Below, one piece after another: positions 21,568 to 37,074 of a stretch of 64,000 bases of DNA (its first letter is position 1; each line of letters begins with the position of its first letter). The notes under the pieces are model-generated. The model had not been told where the DNA came from. It made no database searches and was given only the letters and a program-made list of their open reading frames with translations. Origin of the DNA: Takakia lepidozioides (taxonomy: Eukaryota; Streptophyta; Takakiopsida; Takakiales; Takakiaceae); the NCBI GenBank assembly GCA_030704615.1, contig CM060731.1:40238001-40302000 (forward strand), given 5' to 3'. The position numbers were made by a program, and so were the translations under genes.

Positions 21568-24500
21568 ATGGTGGAAATAGTGGAACTGCCCGACTCCCCG
21601 CCCCAATCAGAGCCTCCTTCGTCAGCACCAAGTGTTGTTGATGCCAGTGGTCCCCCTGAAGCTAGCCCTCAGAAAAAAGCGCCCCCTCCTGCAGCAACAG
21701 GGGGGCCAACACCCACCAAACCTCAGCAAACGGCGGCCCCTCCTGCAGTAGACAGCGGCACAGTGGCAACAGCTGTTGGGGGGGGGGGAGGGCACATTAT
21801 CACCAGACAAACCCCCTCCTGAACCTCAGCAAACGGCGCTCCCTCCTGCACTAGACAAGGGCACAGGGGCAACAGCTGTGGAGGGGAGGGAGGGCACATT
21901 ACCACCAGAAAAGTCGGAGGTTTCGGCGGCAGGTGATGGAGCAGGAGGATCTGAGAAGCCGGTTGAAGAGCTGCCCCAAGAGATTGTCGAAGTTGGACCT
22001 ACTCCCGAGGAGATTGCTGCAGCGCATGAGGCTCGCATGCTGGAACTCATTGAGGTAGGAAGTTACTTCCCCTCGCAATATCTAAGAACGAAACATCGCA
22101 GCTTCCTCAACTTGTTTCTAAAGAGTCTAGGATGTCCTGCCCACTCACATTTGGTAATAGCAAACCCCGATGAGTTTTACTCGCAGGTTCTCCATGGTGA
22201 TAGAAATGTGATGTAATTTAAGAATAATTCACAAAGAACTGGGTTTGTTGCAGACTGCTAAAGAGGAGATAAAGGACCTAAAATCAGAGAATTTTGAGCT
22301 GCAACGGCGTGTGTGGGCAATGCAAAAAAAACGTCCCTCTCAAAATCTGGAGCAGTTTATTCTGGAAGGGCAAGACGCCCACTACCAAGCTGTAGTCCCT
22401 TAATCCATCTCCCTTTCTGCCAATTTGCTTGTCCATTTTTCACTAATTACCTGCTACATCTGGAATCTCTACACAGACAAGTAGACATTAAGGCACAGGA
22501 AGTGTGGACTGGCAGGCTCAACCATCTTCCTGCACTGGGGGCCTTGCGCAGATAGATGAATTGTTTCAGGGATTAAGCACTGGCACACAAAAATCAAGAG
22601 TATATCTTAGAAGCATTGTAACCTCCCTGTAGAATTTGGCTCACATGTATTCCCAACTTACCAGCATGTCATGAGCAGTTCACAATTCGTGGAGTTCTTC
22701 TCCAGAATCTACTTCTGGCAGAACCTTTGGACAGTTGATAAGATGGATGGTCCTGGGCAAGAGCATTGTGTCTTCTGTGATCTGGAATGGGGGATGGACA
22801 GCGTTTGAATGCCTGGGCAGAGACGAAGATTGCATTTGATCGGCTCAAGGAGGAGTATGATCACAGAATTGACACACTGCGGGAATCGTTGCGAAAGAAG
22901 CAAGATGAAGCCAAAGATCACCATGAGAAAATGATCTCATACATTTGGAAGGTCTTGCCCTATTCACAAGTGCTAGTCCTCTTTCTGCACATATGGAAAG
23001 GTCCTCTCCCTGGCCTATCCTGATACTATTCTTGGTCCTCTGTGATGATAGAATCATACAGCCCAATTACTGATCTGCAACTCTATCTCCATCTCTTCTA
23101 CGGACATTGGGAAGGTTCAGGCTGGACTCTGACGGCCTGTGGATAGGGACTGATTGATGGGACCACCTCGAGCATGCTGACTGCTTGTGCCTGGCTTGCG
23201 CCGGAGGTGACAGAGGGCAGATTGAGACTGAAAAACTTTCACTGTCCTCTCTACTATGGCAACCAGGGCGATATTCCAGGATAGCCAATCTCTTGCTGAC
23301 GTCTTTAACTACGAGGATCAGAACTGTTTGGAACCTATCTGCATTTCCATCTTAAGAATATGGTGTTTTTGGGCTGCTTGTTAAGGGCCCCTTTTTCTTT
23401 CTTGTATTGCTTTCTTTAGCTCTTTGAGCTTCCTGTGGACGTTATAAAGTATCATTTCATTTCTAAACAAGAAATGCTGGAGAGTGAGACTGAGGGAATT
23501 TCCTTCTTTCACTCCCTATCTACCACAAAATCCGGGGTTGCTACTTTTGCCTTTTCAGAGACAGCCACTCCTACTATAAATCTTTGTTCCAGTAGGCCAA
23601 CAAGCATGTAAGCCTTCTTTTAATGACATCTAAAATTGACGTTCCCACAATTTCAAAGTGCTCAGAGTGCAATGAATTTTTCCCAGAGTTCTCACACCAT
23701 GTTGCTCATCCAGTACTGCAGGTAGCAAAAGAATCAGAAGACAGCATCTCTGAGAAAAGGATACCAGCACGCATGCTGAAAAAGGTAATCCATCTCCAAG
23801 ATCATACCACCGCAGCCTGCGCCACTGTCTTTGACACTATGCTGCAACTTACATTTGCCAATCGCTGTCCATCCAGGTTTTAGGCTGGCTAGACTGAGGC
23901 TGCATCTTGCAATAGGCTTCCCTTGGCTGTAGCACAGTGAGACTGGCGTCCAACTGGGAGGGGTTATCTACTTTCTAGTTGCTTTTGGGCTGCTTCTGGC
24001 TTCACTCTTTGCCTTTTATTCTCTTTCTTGTTCTTGTTTTCCTTTTGCCCCATAAGATCTTTGAGCTTTCTGAGGTTATAAAATCCCGTTTCATTTCATT
24101 TAAATTCTCATTTCGGACTCATGCCTAGTCACCTGGGATACCCGGCAGGTCGACATGATTTGGGTGGACACATTCTTGACATTTAATATTGGGTGGGTGT
24201 GTAAGACAGCGAGAGCAGGAGGAAAGGGATACAACTATGGAAATGGAGGCAGTGCGCATACGAGGCAGGCAGCTACGAAGTCAGCTTAAGAAATTGGAGC
24301 ATGCTCTGGAGATGAAGGACCAATTACCAGGGGGACTTCATTTGGTAGACTTTGAGCAGCTCAAGATGGGGAACGAGTCTCTGAATGAAAAGGCCTGCTT
24401 CCTGGACTCTGTCTCTGTTATCCTTCATCCTCCTATACATGTCTCAACTTGGTTTCGATCTCAAACCGCCTATAAGCAAACAATCTACAACCTCCCAAGA

Positions 24501-25934
24501 TTATGTGTAAAGATGAAGAGAAATGAATCTGAGAGGTGAGCTGGGGTGGGCAGATACACGAGAAGAACGAGGACTTGACAAACCTACGGAAGAAGACAAC
24601 AACCTTGGTCCACACACTTACACATGTCAGGGAGAAATTGCAGTTCGTTGTACAGGAAACTAAGGTACTTACGTACCATCTAAGGGCATTTCGGAGCTTT
24701 ATGGGCACGGACCCACAGTTCGCGGATAGAGGGATAACAGAGGATAATCGTTTTCCTTCACTGTCATTTCTTTCATTGTCTGCGCTGAGTGGTAGTCTCA
24801 CGAGGATTATCAGCTGCAAGAGTGAGTCCGTGACTCTTGGACAATCGGGCATGCTTTCCATACATATACTCAAAATCCAGTATGATTAATCTTTCACAAG
24901 CGGCTGTGGACACTAGAATTACAATGACCATTTGCCATAGTCTCATGAGCTTAGGGAAGCTGGCACTGAAAATTATAGCATGGCGAGGGCATTTACCCCT
25001 TCAATTTGCAGCCCTGCTGCGAATTTCACATAGCTGGGAGAGAAGCGCGCAAGTATCTAATGACTGGGGTTGATCCTCTGGTATAGGATGATGCAGAGGC
25101 CTTGGCAGCCGATGACAAAGAACGGCATTCAGGTCGTATGGAGCTCTGTGAAATCAAGGCACGATGTGAAGCCATACGCCGAAGAAAGGAAAACATGCAG
25201 GTACTTCAATTCATCACCAGCTGTCATAAATCATCCCACAAAAGATACGAGGAAGATCCAGGGGCAATAAGGGAGGGGGATATATGCGCATAGAGAATGT
25301 ACTCATAAGACCGTGTTTGCTTATGTATATATATATATAGGGGTATATTGGAAGAAAGGAGAGGAAAGGGCAATGCACCAATAGAGGTCTCCTTCATGTT
25401 CTTCATGACCAACAATGCCGTGGAGAACAGAGATCATACCGGTTTCATGGTGACACCTACTGGAAGATTTGTTGGTACTAGGGGAGTTACGGTGTGCACT
25501 AGGAGAAATCTAAGGCTGCTGCATCTAAGACTGCATAGCATGCATCGCGGGTCGTGTGCTTTTGAAGTTGTTCCAGTCAGACATGAATCCACATGTAGCG
25601 CTGCAACTTTGGATTCTGTGACCTAGTGTTTGGTTTTACCTCGCAGAAAAATGTGGTGAATATCAGCAATCCAGCACTCCTGGAAGATATGGAGATCCAC
25701 AAGGAAGATGTCGAGGTTGCTGAAGAAAGCATCCAGGAGTTGCAGAGCCGTTACAATACCCTTCACAGGCACATTTTAAGGAACAGTCCTTTACTATCCC
25801 CAAAAGCACACTCACCAAGAGCACCACTTAAGCCAAAGTCGGCCGACGTCTCAAGGTCAATGAGTCCCCCTGTTGAGGAGGATCCCCTGAGATGGGGCAC
25901 CAAACTTCGAATGGTTGGAAAAAGTCCAGTCTGA
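21568..25934 (+). CDS. CFAP184: Cilia- and flagella-associated protein 184 (CCDC96, DUF4201 coiled coil)
   Basis: CCDC96/CFAP184 is an axonemal coiled-coil protein that works with CCDC113; in land plants it should act only in motile sperm. Exons: 21568-22054, 22254-22391, 22802-22951, 23722-23784, 24210-24392, 24554-24664, 25087-25200, 25647-25934, about 510 residues. The first ~160 are Pro/Ala/Glu-rich with a duplicated segment. The rest is coiled coil with the diagnostic DUF4201 stretch GLHLVDFEQLKMGNESLNEK joined to IHEKNEDLTNLRKKTTTLV and LTHVREKLQFV. The C-terminus is Ser/Pro-rich (LLSPKAHSPRAPLKP). Odd points: an 11-G run at 21778-21788 puts exon 1 one base out of frame, and the donor after exon 5 (24393) is GC, not GT. 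All other joins are phase 0. ATG 21568 is the first in the frame. Confidence 0.88.
21727..21912 (+). repeat. Two-copy tandem repeat in CFAP184 exon 1
   Basis: A ~97-bp segment starting CTCAGCAAACGGCG and ending AGGGCACATTAxCACCAGA occurs at about 21722-21805 and 21829-21912. Copy one has a pure G run where copy two reads GGAGGGGAGGG; copy one is one base longer there, which accounts for the frame loss. Confidence 0.85.
25280..25345 (-). repeat. Possible LINE-tail remnant next to (AT)n
   Basis: GTACTCATAAGACCGTGTTTGC matches the reverse complement of the LINE terminus, followed by an (AT)n run. It lies in an intron of CFAP184. Confidence 0.45.
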
Positions 25935-25939
25935 CTTGC

Positions 25940-26710
25940 AGCCAATCGGTCTCCAGTCTGAGTAAGTTAAGTCGTTCTCAGTTGCCTGCAGACTCTTGTG
26001 CATATGCATTTTCCTACCTCTTGGTTGAGGCCAGAGTAAACTTCAAGGCAAACCTATATACATCAAATGTTTGCCCGAGAAGTAACCAGTATCAGAGAGC
26101 AGGGCTGGAGCACTATGGAGGTACTTGGGTACGATAAACATTGCTCAGAAAATATCAAGAAGCGTTTAAGATAGTGGTGAAGCCAAGCTACTTTTGAAAA
26201 GGGGCTGGTGGATACCACCAGACCATCTGCCTAATCAATCCGAGACAAGGAACTATCTGTCTGTGATCACTCCTGAAATGAGACTCAGCCTCAAACTAAC
26301 ATAGTGCTTGTGACAATTACCACACTCCAGTTGCAGGGAATTGACTGCTGATTCTTGAGCTGATATCCCACATTTTACAAAGAATCATGACCTCAGCATT
26401 GCTCTAGCCCTCTAGCTTGCAACCTCTGACACACATGGCTGCACTGGGCGCACTGCCAAGAGGGGGAGAAGGAAAGGACAAACAGAACTAAAACAGAGAG
26501 GCATCCACCAAGATTCTGAGCAACATGAGAATTGCCCATAGCAGTGCCTACTGGAGGGAAATGAGCTGGTGGGGGACCAGGATAGTAGAGATCCCAGAAC
26601 TGGGATTGTAAGGGAGAGATGGCTTTTAGTACAGGGGAACCTTGTCCATAAAGCCATTTTTACACACCTTGATTTCCAAACCACCACACATTCAATTGCA
26701 GTGCCACAGG
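25940..26710. other. Intergenic region, CFAP184 / RPI (convergent)
   Basis: About 0.8 kb between the stop codons of two convergent genes. It presumably holds both 3' UTRs. No further gene seen. Confidence 0.6.
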
Positions 26711-26715
26711 AACTC

Positions 26716-31155
<4,440 letters not shown>

Positions 31156-31435
31156 TGCTGCAGCTTCGGTCCTTGTTGGATGCACAGGCACTCCCTCCCA
31201 GCGCTCCCGTGCTATTCCTCACCCTCCGGCCTCCCTCCCTCACTGGATAGCCCGCCCCATTCCACCTCAAGGCTTGTCTTATTCTTCTTTCTCTTTTTCT
31301 CTCGCTTGAAAGGGAAACTATTTTGTTTTTTAAAGAAAAAAACTCAGAGAGGGTGGAAATACCCAGAGGGTAAGTTAGTCTTGTGATATGACAAACTGTT
31401 TTAATTTCTACTTTCTCAAGTTGTGTGTTTCTATG

Positions 31436-31590
31436 CTATATATGTATATATATAGGAGGGCAAGTATTAGCCCACTTTCTGAGCCATGAGGCATATAGAG
31501 GCAGACCAAACCACAAGGGATTGAACCCCAGACCCACAAGCCCAAGCAAAGGAATGATAGGAGGCTGCGGGCAAGTGAGCACAATGGCAT
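31436..31590 (-). mobile_element. Possible tRNA-derived SINE
   Basis: On the minus strand GGGGTTCAATCCC is an excellent tRNA B box, and the segment ends in an (AT)-rich run (TATATATACATATA). The 3' part has GGGCTAATACTTGCCCTCC, weakly like the CAGTAGCCCTTCGG block of the clearer SINE copies. The A box is not clear. Confidence 0.45.
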
Positions 31591-31897
31591 ATTCGTTTGA
31601 TAATTCTCACAATATCTTGGAATAATGCCATCATTACAAAACAAAATCTGCTCACACCGGGAAAAAAAAAAAAAAAAACGAAACATTTCAGAAAGACAGT
31701 ACCTATTATTAGATAACAAGTAACATGGCTGGATGATTTTCATTATATTCATGAGTGTCGTCAAGGAATGGATGAGTGATTAGTTTATTAATAGTAGGTA
31801 GGTGATTTTTCATGCAGTGTCGAAGGGGACCTGTAGATGTTTTCTTGTTTTGAGTGAAGATGGGAATTCCAGTAATCCAGAAGGTTGACTCCCAAAA

Positions 31898-31995
31898 CAA
31901 GTATATACATATATATGACGTCTCATGAAGGAAGCGTAAATTATGGTGTCTCTTGACCCCGACGGTCTACTTGCCCTCCGGTGGGACAAGCCACG
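31898..31995 (-). mobile_element. SINE 3'-end fragment
   Basis: On the minus strand GACACCATAATTTACGCTTCC...GACGTCATATATATG matches the 3' halves of the copies at 53.6 and 54.6 kb. Only the tail half is present. Confidence 0.7.
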
Positions 31996-33542
31996 GAAGA
32001 AGCCAGTTAGTCAACTGGAGGATCCTCGGATTCCTCCATCGAGAGTTGAACATATTCATGCTGTAAGAACCAAAACATACAAGCTCCTAATTTAGGCAGA
32101 AACCTAAATAATCTCCAGGAAGAAAGAGGAGAGACTCCATCGAGACCTTCAGCTTCTTCAAAGCTGAGTTTGTTCCAGTAGGAGAAGATGAAAGCCCAAA
32201 ATCTTCCAAAAAGACAGAAAACCCCTAGGGAGCAACGAAATTCTTGACTGCCACAATAAGTGAACATCTGCAAAGGGCAATAAGGGCAAGACTCATGTAA
32301 TTAAATCTGGAAATCTTAATTGGCAACACAGCTTCAAGGAACAAGGAAGAGATCCAGGGAATCAGTACTTTTGGAGCGAAAGCAAATCCTGACTGACAAA
32401 CTTGGAGAAGCAAAAGAAGAACAAGAGGATGCACAGTCAGACCTTGCTCTGATGTCTCCGATACGCGGGAGAGACTTACACTTGCAATCAGCAAAGGGAA
32501 ATCAGTTGTAACAAAAAGAAATCTGAAGGTCAACATAAGCATCCACGGCAAAGCTCCGGTTCCTAAAATGTGTCGGTCACTGCCTACGTTTAGGGAGCAT
32601 GTTTTGAGGTAAAAACAAACACAAAAAAAAGAGCTGATCAAGCTCTGAAGGAACACACATACAACAACTAAATCCTGGACAAGTTTGCTTCTCAACCTTC
32701 CTAAAACCGCAGGCCCCCTTTGCACTTGCACATAGCTTCTTCCTCCTCCTCTCTGTTGCACGCACGCTCTTGGATGCTCACATTTCTTCCTCTCCCTACA
32801 GTGTCACGCGGCCATGGACTTGACAAGGTAAATGTTTACCTACACCTGCGGAGCTAATCGAAATGAAAAGAGCCAGTAAATAAGTAAATAAAATGGGCCG
32901 CGGAACCACCGCGGAGGTCCGCACGGGCGCCGCTGTGTGTACTTCGCGGTTGTCGACACTGTCCGCGGTCCCCCTGCGGCTGCTGTGCTCGGGAGATAGG
33001 CAGCAAAGGATGGTGCAAGCGAGGTGTGGACTGCGGAGGAATGGCCAAGGCGATGTTTCACTCTCTGCCCACATGCGGTAAGTATATCTCTTTCTCTCCA
33101 TCTGTTTTCTCTGCATGTCTACCCCTCACTTTATTTGATCTTGGATGCTGCTGCTGCTGTAATGTGTTGCCTGTTAGCTGAATGGAGCTGGGAAGGACTT
33201 GATCGACCTCTAGTTACCTGGATTGGTCACAGAACAGAATTCGATAGATTTGATGACTGGTACCACAGGCAGCTGCAGTCGGAGTATAGTTGCAGTGTTT
33301 CTGTAGCAGTGAGTCTCGTGACTAAGACGTAGGATTATCTCAGTTTGGTCGTGTCGAGAAGCGAGCACTAGGGCTGATTGTCAGCCCATGTCTGCTTCTT
33401 TATAGCTAATGCCATTTCGTGCTGCTTCGGTGTTCACAAGCCATCGGCACTATAGTTCCATTCAGAGGACTCCCAGTAAGGGTATTGTGTGTAATATCTT
33501 TCAACGATGCTATTGGCTTGAAACCTTGCAGGGGTTATCGGG

Positions 33543-35994
33543 ATGACACGATTGCCAACCTCCTTGGCAAGCCGCCACTCTGCGGCTCCACGTCTGCAAT
33601 CATTGTCCGCCATCCCAGACCCCCTCACAAGGCGTCGACGCCATCCACTTCCGGTGAATTGTCGTGCGGTCTCGAAAGGTCAGGTTTGAGAAAACTTTAT
33701 TCAAGTGGATTGAAAGGGCATGGTTGGGTATGACATTGGAACTATGAGTATGGCAAGTCAGGGTCGTTTGGAAGTATTCATGCAGCGAACAAATGAATCG
33801 CTACTCTCCTGGAGGTCAAGGAGTTTTCCTGATTTATGAGCATCCACACTTGGAGATGCTCCCCAAGTACACATACATTCTCTCTTTCTCATGGATGTCC
33901 TCATACTTGTGATTAAACCGTTGAAGTCTGAACTGGAATATAAGCTATAGTCTGCACAATATATTTGAAGTAGAGAAAAAGCTACCGTAGTGTAGTGGCC
34001 TGACATGACGTGTAATTTGTTATGCACTCAGAAATTCCGGGGCGCAAGGAACCTGAAACTGTGGAAATTGAGGAGAAGGTCAGCCCCTTGGCCCCAACTA
34101 CGTTCCAGGCAAGGACTCCTTCTCTCAAACCATCAGGATCTAGGAAGTGGCATTTAGTTCTCCATATCTGCCAGTCTTTGAGGTTGATATGCGAACACCA
34201 ATTGAACATCTGACATAGTAGAAGTGGTCAGAGCTGTTGTGGAGGCTAACATGGCTATCATATGAATCGCAGATACATTCATTGCTCATGGAAGTGTGTG
34301 ATGAAACCAGTATTGCTGAGCTGCAACTTAAGGTGCCCCTGGCTTCAACTCTTTCAATGCTGTTGGGTGACTATTTTGTTTGTGTTGTACAGTACTGAGG
34401 CACCCCAAAAAATTCAGCTGTGGTGTGCTTGCTACTGAGGCTGCACCCATTAATCGGCAACTGGTGAGGTTCCAATTGCCCTCTGGAAAGTACGTGTGGT
34501 GACATCTGTTTTTGTATCAGTATCTAGCAGTTCCCACTCCAGCACCCATGAGTTTTCCATATTCAACTAATCCATGGGAGCAATGCATATCTCACCTTTG
34601 TACATCACACTGATATTTCAGTTTGGTGTTTGAGTGGTCGACAGGTGGGATCCTTCAAGGTGCGAATGAAGAGAGGCATAGGCAAAGCAGCACCAGTTGC
34701 ACCCCTGCCGCCCCCAGTGCCCAGCAAGCCAATGCTGGAGTCCATTCCTGCTGAATCTGTTCCTGTTGCTCTGAAACCAACTGTGCTTTCAGCTTCAATT
34801 GTGAAGCCTGTGTCTAACTTTGGTCTGTTGGAAGCTGCTGCAGACGCAGGCCTGCTATTTGTTACATCTCCCAAGGTGACTCTTCTCTCACAACTTCTTC
34901 GCTGTACAGAGGTTCCATATGTTAGGGCAATATCACTAATTTTAAGGGAAGACTGAGCAGTGGTTGATGTGGGCATGCTGGTGCAGGTTGGATACTTCAG
35001 GAAAGGACGTGTTGTGAAGGGAAAGACTGGTCCTCCTCTGTGTGAAGAGGTAAGCTTCACGGTTGTCTGTCTACTGCCATTACGCGAAGACTCACTTGTG
35101 CCTTGATATGTCATACTTCCCTACAGACACACTAGTACAGTTCGTAATCAATGTCTTCATAGACAATCAGTACAGCACCATAGCATCTTAGTATTTGTTG
35201 TTTAAAGTACCAACACCCATTTCCAGTCTGTGATGCTGCCCATTACTGGTTACGTATCAGATGGAGAACAAGGAAGGTCAAAAAATACGTGGCTGTGACC
35301 TTTAACTATGAATTGTGCTACCGCTACTTTCATACTGCATGGGTACAGGAGAAACTGTGTCAGCATTAACTAAAATTTAGAGCGATTAAATCTGGGACAA
35401 CTTGCCAAGGTAGTTGATGAATTGGGGATGGATTGGACTTTGAGCAGGGCCAAGTGATCAAGGAGGGGCAAGTGGTTTGCTACTTGGAGCAGTTTGAAAC
35501 CCAGCAACCTGTGGAGGTAGCTCATTTGCCTAAAATTATCTGGATGGAAAGAAATCATGCTACACAGTGAGCTCCACTGGCAGTTGTACATTGTTTGAGA
35601 TTATTTGCCTAGTTGGACTGGTCGTGGAAGGTGCAATCATAGGTCCTAACTGAAACAAGAGTTAAGTGTGCATAACGACAACACTGTAGCATGTATGGAT
35701 TGAATAGAAAAGACGTCAGAAGGCACCCTGACGTGAACTGGAACATGTATGCAGGCTGATATCTCAGGAGAAGTGATAAAGGTTCTGTGGGAAGATGGAG
35801 GTATTGCCTTCCCAGCACCTTTGCTATGATTCAGTTGTTGCATGGTCACTTCATGTGCTCAGATGCAGAGAAAACCTTGCATAGTCACCCTTGTATCTGA
35901 CAGTGGAATGTGTTGGCAATGTGCAGAGCCTGTGGGTTATGGAGATCCACTGATTGCCATCCGGCCTGCTTTCCCAGGCATCAAGCTCACCTGA
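33543..35994 (+). CDS. BADC: Biotin/lipoyl attachment domain-containing protein (BADC), plastid
   Basis: BADCs resemble the biotin carboxyl carrier of plastid acetyl-CoA carboxylase but cannot be biotinylated; they occupy carrier positions and restrain fatty-acid synthesis. Eight exons in phase: 33543-33678, 34032-34108, 34273-34332, 34645-34875, 34987-35049, 35448-35516, 35755-35800, 35927-35994; 249 residues. Residues 1-45 are an Arg/Ser transit peptide (MTRLPTSLASRHSAAPRL). Then come EVCDETSIAELQLK (78-91), a Pro/Ala-rich linker, and the biotinyl-like domain FGLLEAAADAGLL...SPKVGYFRKGR...VVCYLEQF...ISGEVIKVLWEDGEPVGYGDPLIAI. Where BCCP has Ala-Met-Lys, this has a Glu/Gln-rich loop (ETQQPVEAD) with no target lysine. 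The donor after exon 2 is GC (CAG then GCAAGG). ATG 33543 is chosen because the upstream candidate exon is out of phase. Confidence 0.93.
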
Positions 35995-35999
35995 ATCAG

Positions 36000-37070
36000 C
36001 TGCTCTTGTGTCTTCCCCTGAAATAGTTGGACGAGACACCTTGACTTTTTAGAGTGCAGGTCTAGTGGTGCTCTCTCACCATCAAGGGCACTTGTACTTA
36101 ACCTGCTTACCAGGTGCTTAACAAAGCTTCTGGTAAGACTGAATGTTATACTACATAAGAATGTTAAAATTATGGATTTGGGTAGAACCCACAGGCAGGG
36201 TTAGATTGAAACTGCAATCGGCAGTTAATCGAATACTCTTATAGTGCTATGCTTAAACACAGATGAGGACACAATAATGTGCCATCCAGGATAGCTTCTC
36301 AATTCAACATTTCACTGCAGCACCATGTTGATGTACTAATACTTACTTCTGCGCCATCAAAGGAGATGTGACAAGAGGTCATGTTCTCCTCTTTGGGGTA
36401 TGCTGAGCAAACAGTTTTGGCAAATTACAAGGGTTAGTATGCTTGTAATTATGTATGCAAAGGTTTTACAACTAAGTTACTGAACTTCCAGGCATCTTAT
36501 TTGGGCAGCACCTTGTGCATGCTACTGGTTTGGAAAGGGGATCATTTATGATATGCATCGATAAGTTTCTGCCTGCCTGTCATATTGGCTGTCATATTGG
36601 CTGTAAAGAAACTCTAATAGTGACACTTGAAAAAGTGGCAAGAATGCAAACATTGAGGACAGCATGTATTTGACAAATGATATTCCAAAAAGTATTGACA
36701 GTATTGCTCAATATCCTGACAACTTGTAGCAATGTCTAGTTATGCCCTGTCAACTTATACCCTCCTCAAAACATTGTAATGTTTTCAAAGGAGCTAATAC
36801 ATTGTCTTCATTTGAAAAGCATAGTGTCTTGTAGGGAAGGGCAGTTCCATTCACACTGCTGCACTATGTTGAAACAAGCAAGAATGTACGGAGTATTCAG
36901 AAACAAATAGTAGCATTCCCAAAACAACAGGTTGAATATTTATGTTGTTGTGAGGTATGGGGGTTCATTTTTCACTGACTCTGTCTCAATCTTCGAGAAC
37001 TTGACTGCTGAATGCCTATTGGTGCAGAAACTATGGGCACGATGGGGGTCTGTTGTAATGATCAACCAAC
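36000..37070. other. Intergenic, BADC / CCDA (convergent)
   Basis: AT-rich sequence with no supported frame. It presumably holds the 3' UTRs of the two convergent genes. Confidence 0.6.
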
Positions 37071-37074
37071 CATT

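Larger units (their letters stand above)
31160..33540. other. Divergent region RPI / BADC with SINE pieces
   Basis: No confident gene. Two SINE-like segments lie at 31.44-31.59 and 31.90-31.99 kb, and a run of about 18 A near 31660. A GC-rich stretch at 32890-33077 ends in a strong donor (GCG then GTAAGT) and may be a non-coding first exon of BADC: its frame from ATG 32893 does not fit BADC's phase. Confidence 0.5.

Noticed and set aside
32893-33077. Candidate plastid transit peptide exon (MGRGTTAEV...)
   Set aside because: Ends in phase 2 at a strong donor, but the next BADC exon needs phase 1 or starts its own ATG; kept only as a possible non-coding first exon.
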